This document shows, one piece after another, positions 57,063-64,000 of a stretch of DNA of 64,000 nucleotides. This stretch comes from Aureobasidium sp. EXF-3400 (taxonomy: Eukaryota > Ascomycota > Dothideomycetes > Dothideales > Saccotheciaceae): assembly GCA_024195585.1 (NCBI GenBank), contig SWBL01000038.1, positions 1 through 64,000 on the forward strand, written 5' to 3'. Every line of letters begins with the position of its first letter. The stretch's first letter is position 1. Below the pieces are notes generated by a model that saw only the letters and a list, made by a program, of their open reading frames with translations, did no database searches and had not been told where the DNA came from. A program made the position numbers and the translations under genes.

Positions 57063-57479
57063 GACGGCACCCGTGACATGTGAAGTCAAAGTCAAAGTGA
57101 AGGTGGTCCAGATCGATCAAGCGATAGCTGCGATACCCACACTACAGTAAACCACTGCGCACAGACCACCGACCTCTCTAAAACTGCGTCTGCTATGACA
57201 CATCTCGACTCATCGGTCTTGACCTTCCTTCACAATCTCCACTGACAACTTGCTCCGATACACTGCCTTCTACTCCCAACTAGTCAATTGATCTTGTATA
57301 CCATCTCAATTGGCTTACACCACGCTATACCAATCACCGCCGATACCGGCCATCACAATTTTATTCGGCCAATACTGTTAACTACATCATCTCAGATACC
57401 AATATCCATATTCTTGTACATTCAAGACCTCTCTCTTTCAGCTGTTCCACGTGCTAACAAAGCTTCAGCATCCAGCATA
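57063..57479. promoter_or_regulatory. Divergent RBR ligase / LYS2 promoter
   Basis: 417 bp between two start codons. It has several in-frame stops and no coding sequence for the missing Lys2 N-terminal domain. The last 60 bases before LYS2 are A/C-rich as in a leader. Confidence 0.5.
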
Positions 57480-60400
57480 ATGGCTGATCCGAGACCCAAC
57501 CCCACCTCGGACCTCCACTGGAGTGACTACAGAGGTGCTATCCACCAAATCTTTGCTGCAAATGCAAACAAGCACCCGGAGAGGACTTGTGTTGTTGAAA
57601 CTGCCTCTTCCAACTCTCCCAAGAGGGTAATCACCATCAATCTCCCGCCAAGTGCACTCATGCTAAACCTGAATAGGTCTTCACATATAAGCACATCAAC
57701 GAATCCAGTAATGTCCTAGCACACCACCTCGTAGCCAGCGGCGTGCAACGAGGTGAAGTTGTCATGGTCTATGCTCACCGTGGTGTTGACTTGGTTGTCG
57801 CTGTCATGGGTGTACTTAAGGCCGGTGCTACTTTCTCCGTCATTGACCCTCTATACCCTGCCGATCGTCAAATAATCTACCTCGATGTTGCCAAGCCTCG
57901 TGCTCTTGTGGTCATCGAGAAGGCCTCTCAAGAAGCTGGCGAGCTCTCTGCTACTGTTCGCGAGTACATTCAGGAGAATTTGAGACTCAGAACTGAGGTT
58001 CCTGGCTTGCAACTGCAGGACGACGGTTCTGTCATTGGTGGTAACGTTGATGGCCACGACTGCCTGGAGGCTCAGCAGCAATCGCGTGCCAAACTTCCTG
58101 ATGTTGTTGTCGGCCCAGACTCAACCCCTACTCTATCCTTCACTTCTGGTTCAGAAGGAAGACCCAAGGGTGTCAAGGGTCGCCACTTCTCCTTGGCGTA
58201 CTACTTCCCTTGGATGCAGGAACGCTTTGGCCTTTCCGAAAAAGACCACTTCTCCATGCTCAGCGGTATTGCTCACGACCCGATTCAGCGCGATATCTTC
58301 ACCCCTCTCTTCTTGGGTGCACGCCTTATTGTGCCCCCTGCCGAGGACATCACCTTCGACAGACTGGCAAAGTGGGCCAGCGACAATGAGATCAGCGTCA
58401 CCCATCTTACTCCTGCCATGGGTCAGATTCTTCTCGGCAGCTTGGAGCCCAAGGTCAACTCATTGCATTCGGCATTCTTTGTCGGCGACATCCTCTTGAA
58501 GAGAGATTGCCGTAGATTGCAAGATTTGGCCCCTAACGTTCGCATCAAGAACATGTACGGTACCACCGAGACGCAGAGAGCCGTCAGTTTCTATGAGATC
58601 CCTAGCAAGTCCGAAGACCCTTCATACCTCGACAAGATGGGTGATGTCATCCCTGCTGGCAAGGGTATGCTCGATGTTCAGCTGCTCGTGGTCGATCGTT
58701 CAAACAGAGACCGCATCTGTGAGGTTGGTGAGATTGGTGAAATCTATGTCAGAGCTGGTGGCCTGGCTGAGGGCTACCTCGGTCCCGAGCTTAAGGAGCT
58801 CACCAACTCTAAGTTCGTGCAGAACTGGTTCGTCGATAACGAAAAGTGGGTCAAGGAGGACCAAGAAAAGGCCGCCAAGGCTGGCAAGGATGAGCCTTGG
58901 AGAGAGTTCTACAAGGGCCCAAGAGACAGACTCTACCGTTCCGGTGATCTCGGAAGATACACTGCTGATGGCAACGTCGAGTGTACTGGCAGAGCAGACG
59001 ACCAAGTCAAGATTCGCGGTTTCCGTATCGAGCTTGGTGAGATCGACACACACCTTTCTCAACACCCCCTCATCAGAGAGAACGTCACTCTCGTCAAGCG
59101 TGACCACGAAGAGGAGCAGATTCTTGTCAGCTACTATGTTCCTGACCTCAGCAAGTGGTCCGCTTGGAAGCAAGGCAGGGGTGAGGCCGAGTCCAATGTT
59201 GCCGACGATTTGAGCATTCCCGAGAGATTGAAGATGTTCAACTCATTGACCAACGATGTCAGAGAGCACCTCAAGAAGAAGCTGGCTTCTTACGCTGTTC
59301 CCACCCTCTTCATCCCTATGGTCAGACTTCCTCTGACGCCCAACGGCAAGGTTGACAAGAGAGCACTTCCCTTCCCTGAAAAGTCGGAATTGCTTGCTGC
59401 TTCATCGAGTCAGCCTGTTCAGGATGCTGCCACTCGTACTGAGACCGAGAAGGCGCTTGCTGAGATCTGGGCTCTATACCTTCGCAGCTATGCAGCAGAT
59501 AGCATTCCTTCGAACGTTCCCTTCTTCGACCTTGGCGGTAACAGTATCGCCGCTGTCCAAATTCCATCTCAGATTCGCAAGAAGTGGCCTGATGTTACTG
59601 TTCCAGTCAGTGCTATCTCAAAGAACCCTACCCTACAACAACTCGCTGGAGACATCGATCGTTCTCTGAACCCTGTCGGACTCCGTCTTGATGCACAGGC
59701 TCCCGAGACTGATGACCAGGAGGAGTTCTACTCAAACACCCTACCTGAGTTAATCAAGGAGATTCCTGCCAAGATTCAGTCTGCTAGCAGAGAATCGGCC
59801 AAGCAACAGACAGTATTCCTTACCGGAGCAACTGGATTCTTGGGATCTTACATTCTGCGTGATCTGCTCTCATCTGGCAACAAGGTCATTGCACATGTCC
59901 GCGCCAAGTCGACAAAGGATGCTTTGCAGCGTGTCAAGGCAACCTGCCAGGCGTATGGCATTTGGTCAGACTCATGGGCATCCAACCTTGAGTGTGTTAC
60001 TGGCGACTTGCAGGAGCAACCTCTACTCGGCATGCAACAAGACGTGTATGACCGTGTCGCCAAGGAGGCTGATGTCGTGATTCACAACGGTGCCATTGTG
60101 CACTGGCTGAAGCCCTTCTCATCTCTCAAATCTGCCAACGTTTTGAGTACTATTTCGGCAATCAAGCTGTGTGCAACTGGCAAAGCCAAGAAGATGGCCT
60201 TCGTCAGCTCTACAAGTGCTCTCGATTCTGAACACTACGTGGAACTGTCCAAGAACCTTATTGCTTCGGGTGCTGCTGGTGTCAGCGAGTCTGATGACAT
60301 GGAGGGAAGTAGACAAGGTCTTACCACTGGTTACGGTCAAGGCAAGTGGGTGTCTGAGCGCCTCATGGAGGAAGCAGGAAGAAGAGGTCTTGTTGGCTCA

Positions 60401-61051
60401 ATCATCCGTGCTGGTTACGTCCTCGGTGACCCCAAGACTGGCACAACCAACACCGACGACTTCCTTATCCGCATGCTCAAGGGCTGTGTGCAAGTCGGCT
60501 CCAGACCCGACATCACCAACACCATCAACATGGTTCCCGTCGATCACGTTGCCAGACTCGTCATCGCCACAGCACTCAACCAGCCTGTCGCACCCATGGT
60601 TGTTTGCCATGTCACTGGCCACCCCAGACTAACCTTCAACCAATACCTCGCCGCCCTCGAAGCCTTCGGCTACGAAGCCCCCAAAGTCGACTTCCCTACA
60701 TGGAGAGACGCCGTCGAAAAGTTTGTCGAGCAAGGCAAAGAAGAGCACGCCTTGCTTGGTCTGTACCACATGGTGACCGGCGATCTTCCCGGCAGCACCA
60801 AGGCACCCGAGTTGGATGACAGAAACGCTGCTGCAGCATTGAAGGCCGATGCAGCAAGATCAGGCCAGGACTTTTCTGCTGGCAGCGCCGTCACTGAGGA
60901 TATTGTGGGACAGTACCTCTCGTTCCTTATTGCTAGGGGATTCATGCCTAAGCCTTCGAAGAAGGGTATCAAGACCCTTCCCGAGGCTAAGATTACACAA
61001 GAGCAGATTGAAGCGTTGGATCGTGTTGGTGGACGTGGAGGTGCTGCGTAA
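57480..61051 (+). CDS. lys2: L-2-aminoadipate reductase Lys2 (short N-terminus)
   Basis: NRPS-like enzyme reducing alpha-aminoadipate to its semialdehyde in fungal lysine synthesis. It needs a phosphopantetheinyl transferase (Lys5 type). Exons 57480-57626 and 57677-61051, intron 57627-57676, give 1173 aa. Domains: adenylation ([57 protein letters not shown]), carrier with the pantetheine serine in [13 protein letters not shown] (Ser about 669), and a reductase with NAD(P)-binding [16 protein letters not shown] (about 765) and [14 protein letters not shown] (about 934). Odd: yeast Lys2 has about 1390 residues, and the roughly 220-residue condensation-like N-terminal part is absent here; translation begins at [20 protein letters not shown], equivalent to the linker after that part. 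Confidence 0.94.
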
Positions 61052-61900
61052 ATCGATTATATGTACAAAAATTACAAAAGCATAGAGAAGATTTCTTCTT
61101 TTTTTGTTCACCGCAAAGAAATATGGACTATACATCAAACAATCTGTTTGGATGTCGCTTGGATTTAATGCCCTAGCCATGTGGTTTTGCACGTATCTCA
61201 TGACTTGTGGGAATTGACAAGAGCTCGACGTTCAAGGAGAAGTTATTGGACAATTGAACTTTATGATGCGGATGAGCAGTGTCAAGAATGCCGCCTCTTG
61301 ATGACTTGTCCGATCCTCAAAAACCTCCAATCGAGAAATATAAGATCATATTCAAACTTTATCTACGCAAAGAAAGGAACAAAATCATGGTCACGAAGAA
61401 CTGAAACGGGAAACAGGATGATTGTCATAAAAGATGAATTTCTGATTGGTCATTATTGTGATATTGATCGTATGCTCGATCTTCCAAAAAGTATGTGTGT
61501 TTGTTTCTCTGTTTCTCTTTCTTTCTCTCGAGTCCAAGAAAGAAAAAAGAAGGGGGTTCAGATCCCGAGCCTCCCTGAAACAAGTGCTGTGGTGGGTTGC
61601 ATAGTGTGTGCTCTCTTTCCTCGCTTTCCCTTTCCAAGAAACTGTTTCGGGGTTGTGTTCCTCTTCCCTTCCCCCAAATGTTTGGTGGTATCAAAAGCCG
61701 TTTCCCTTCAAACCCGTAGAACGCCGAAAAAAGACCTCCGTTGGTCATGTAAAAGTAAAGTTATCTTTGTTGACGATTAAAAACAAGGTCAACAAGGATG
61801 AGCGAAAAGTCGATAATGGAAACCGCGAGAATGACTTGGATGAAAGACGAAAAACGTCGATGGTGGTGACGAAGAAGTCGTCAAAGCTAGCGGGAGCTGC
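61052..61900. other. Convergent intergenic region
   Basis: About 850 bases between the 3' ends of LYS2 and the Cys-rich gene, with a T/C-rich tract near 61499-61530. A plus frame across 61181-61780 has no coding character. Confidence 0.5.
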
Positions 61901-62309
61901 TTAAGCCTTTGTGGTGAAATCGGTTTCGTGGGGGTAATCGCCGCCAGTAGCACTTTCGGTGCCACTGCAAGAGCAGGAGTCTGAACAAAGCAAAAGTCAA
62001 TATCATGTCAAAGAATCCAGTAATACGTAATGCCGGAAGAAACTCACCCTTGGATCTCTTGCCACAAGCGCAGGTAGAACCGGTGGGCTTGGTGTTCTCT
62101 TGCGAGGAGCGCGAGCATGTGCAGGCACCGGCAGCACGTTGGTTGCAAGAGCAACGGGCACCTTCGACTTTGTTCTCGGTGGCGGCTTTCTCGCAGGTGC
62201 AGTGCAGAGCGGGTTGCTTGCCGCATGAGCAGGTTGCTTCTTTGGCGCAGACGCATCCTCCTTCGCGACCACAGCAGGTAACGGGGACAGCAGCGACGGG
62301 AGCAGACAT
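61901..62309 (-). CDS. Metallothionein-like Cys-rich protein (DUF7871 type)
   Basis: Exons 62309-62048 and 61980-61901, intron 61981-62047 (GTGAGT, TTCAG), give 113 aa. The product is a string of paired cysteines: VTCCGREGGCVCAKEATCSC, GKQPALHCTCEKAATENKVE, GARCSCNQRAAGACTCS, GSTCACGKRSK and a final DSCSCSG. The C-x-C spacing and lack of aromatics in the core fit metal-thiolate binding, and related fungal proteins are conserved as a DUF7871-type family by my recollection. A role in copper or zinc buffering is inference. The last exon adds SCSCSG and a Cys-free tail. Four CCAAT boxes lie within 430 bp upstream. Confidence 0.82.
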
Positions 62310-62989
62310 TGTGATGGTTTGGTTTGGTGTTGAAAGGTTGGGAAAGAGGTGTTTGAGAAGTCGAGGTAGCTTTGGATGAAATGTGTGTGAATGGGGCAGT
62401 AGTGAATGGTATGTATGGGTAGGTGGTTGGTGAGTATTTATATAAACTGTCGAGAAAGTGAGCTGTTTACTATGACATCGTCGTCACCCAATCATGCGAG
62501 CTGTATTGTTCAGCTTCATGCGACTGGCCAATAGCATCAGAGGCGATTACCAGCACCAGCCTTTCAACATACGGAGCCTTCTCCGTTGAGCCAATCAGAG
62601 AAGGTACGATTACCCGCTCACGCGACAGCGACTTCCAGAATTGTAGAGTCTGCTCTTGGCAGACGCTGAAAACACTCCATTCTTGCAGCACTTCGGTCCT
62701 TCTGTAAATATGCTGACCTTTTAGCTTTGTGATTGGCTCTTGGAATACACGTGAGGGATACTCTCAGAAGGCTGATGGACTCATTTGGGACTGGAGAGAA
62801 GAATCCGATCTTTGTGATGACTGAACTTGCATTATGTTGCTACGAGCAAATGGGTTCTCAAAAGCATCGATCACCAAATGCAGACTTCCACCAGAAGATA
62901 CAGTAGAGACAGTAAGGAGCGTATATCGTTATGCCTTATATTTCCCTTCGCTTCTTCCCAGCTCAAAAACTAAACACATAACTTTGCTC
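62310..62989. promoter_or_regulatory. CCAAT-rich promoter of the Cys-rich gene
   Basis: CCAAT at 62488-62492, 62528-62532 and 62591-62595, and ATTGG at 62732-62736, all upstream of the minus-strand start at 62309. Fungal CCAAT sites bind the HapB/C/E complex, which with HapX responds to iron and redox state. Binding here is inference. No gene is seen in the rest of the interval. Confidence 0.5.
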
Positions 62990-63487
62990 TCAACCGGACA
63001 AAGTGCCGTTGGAGGTGACAGCATCTCTGAAGCAGCCAGCCGACTGAGCGGAACAACCAGCTTGATTGGCACCAGGAGCACTACGACACTGATTCTCTTG
63101 CGTCTCACAAGCTCTGCAACCAGCAAGCTGAGCGGCACAGAAAGCATGGTTGGTATCTGGAGCATAGGTACAAGTGCTATATGCAGCATCGCAATCGTAT
63201 GCGCCATAAACTGAAGCAGGGTTCTCGGCGGAGTGGAAGCAGAGTTGGGCGTCTACAGTGCATTGGATGCCTTTGGCATAGTCGGCTGTGACTCTGCAGG
63301 ATTGCTCGGTTTGCCAGCAGGCTTCGCAGGTGTTGCGTGTGTCGCTGCAGTAACTCTCCTCCAGATGGGGGTTTGCGATGCACCCGACGTAAGCGACGTT
63401 GCAATCGAAGAGATCGCGTTTGACCATGACAGGGGTCGTGAGGGCTGATGCAGCCATGGCCAAGACAAAGACGGAATAATAGAGCAT
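62990..63487 (-). CDS. Secreted protein with two 8-cysteine modules
   Basis: Single-exon, 165 aa. A signal peptide (MLYYSVFVLAMAASALTTPV) is followed by a KR site near residue 23-24. The mature part has 16 cysteines in two consecutive modules with the same pattern: C-x6-C-x10-C-x6-C-x2-C-x6-C-x10or11-C-x6-C. Module 1 begins DCNVAYVGC and contains TCEACWQTEQSC; module 2 begins DCDAAYSTC and contains GCRACETQENQC. Both end C(F), at LCF and GCF. All cysteines pair in number, as expected for disulphide-bonded apoplastic or wall proteins and effector candidates. No family is recognised. It lacks introns and a GPI tail (ends TSNGTLSG). Confidence 0.8.
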   Translation of the reverse strand: MLYYSVFVLAMAASALTTPVMVKRDLFDCNVAYVGCIANPHLEESYCSDTRNTCEACWQTEQSCRVTADYAKGIQCTVDAQLCFHSAENPASVYGAYDCDAAYSTCTYAPDTNHAFCAAQLAGCRACETQENQCRSAPGANQAGCSAQSAGCFRDAVTSNGTLSG

Positions 63488-64000
63488 GTTGATGAGGAAA
63501 TGCTTGGGTGTTGATGGATAGTGATTTGGTAGTTTGTGGATATTCTGGTTGGAATGACGGGGGATTTAGCGTGCAACGACTTGCCTTTATACACAAAAGG
63601 CTTTCGGTGTAGCACTGATGTTGCTTGACTCTGTTGGTATGCTGACTGGCAAAGCCACCTCCTCTATCGTACTCTCGTGTAGCATTCTGGTGTAAGGTCA
63701 GACGTGCTCACTGCATTACAACATTGTTCAGCTCAAGGAGATGGACCATGAGCTGGATACAACCATGTATCATAGACTTGAAGCAGCCATAGATGCGTAT
63801 CGTCGTTGTAAGAGACCAGAATTGAAGAATGGTGCATGGCTGAGCATCGAAGGCGTCCCGCATATACGAGACAAGCTCACATAACTCTGAAGCTGACACC
63901 AACTTCAGCTGGCTATTGCCCCTGTCATGGCCACTCGACGAAGCTGGAGGCGTCGACAAGTTCATGCATGCGATACTCGTGTTAGCTTCTCATGTCAGCA
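63488..64000. other. Promoter of the 8-Cys gene and window end
   Basis: About 510 bases. The leader of the 8-Cys gene is A/T- and CA-rich. A minus frame at 63708-63965 has no recognisable content. The next gene lies beyond the window. Confidence 0.45.

Noticed and set aside
1..64000. tRNA genes, snoRNAs, CRISPR arrays, intact transposons
   Set aside because: Scanning by eye for B-box-like GGTTCRANNCC words, direct-repeat arrays, and transposase or reverse transcriptase motifs found none that hold up; a covariance-model search could still find small RNAs.

Overview
The window is nuclear DNA from a filamentous ascomycete (Pezizomycotina; Dothideomycetes is my best guess, from gene style only). 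The signs are short spliceosomal introns (46-137 nt) with GTANGT-like donors and CTAAC/CTGAC branch sites, dense genes on both strands, and fungal-specific families (DUF1765, DUF7820, DUF7871, GT71, L-2-aminoadipate reductase). I see no tRNA, rRNA, CRISPR array or intact transposon.

Layout. 1-380 is the 3' end of a ribosomal protein L7 gene with a GC-AG intron, followed by a ferric-reductase-like oxidoreductase (781-2598). From about 2930 to 7280 lies a compact graveyard of at least four decayed genes, including the helicase C-terminal part of an SNF2-like protein, mixed with a degenerate tandem repeat of about 156 bp. From 7919 to 44335 the window is ordinary core genome: a DUF1765 protein, ATP synthase subunit h, TFIIB, an unknown mitochondrial-type protein, eIF3c, the DYRK kinase Yak1, tRNA adenosine deaminase Tad2, a DUF7820 membrane protein, HMG-CoA synthase, two alpha/beta hydrolases, COX16 and the checkpoint kinase ATR/Mec1/Rad3. 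From 44336 to 64000 come a second degenerate tandem repeat (period about 98 bp), an RCK2/Srk1-type kinase, a loose region with a decayed gene and two uncertain small genes, a GT71 mannosyltransferase, a cysteine-rich membrane-tailed protein, an RBR E3 ligase, an N-terminally short Lys2, a metallothionein-like Cys-rich protein and a secreted protein built from two 8-cysteine modules.

The intact genes are housekeeping loci without an obvious shared pathway or cluster. Several are arranged head to head over short shared promoters: unknown mitochondrial protein/eIF3c (230 bp), COX16/ATR (312 bp), RBR ligase/LYS2 (417 bp) and ATP14/TFIIB (740 bp). COX16 and ATP14 serve the respiratory chain. HMG-CoA synthase and Lys2 serve sterol and lysine synthesis. 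Yak1 and the RCK2-like kinase are stress and nutrient kinases.

The most unusual material is the relic block, with its glutamine-codon-to-stop type lesions, the two degenerate minisatellites, the truncated Lys2, the duplicated 8-Cys secreted protein, and the small genes and relic at 49.7-51.5 kb. Exon coordinates come from reading splice signals by eye and from checking that frames join. Residue numbers are approximate.
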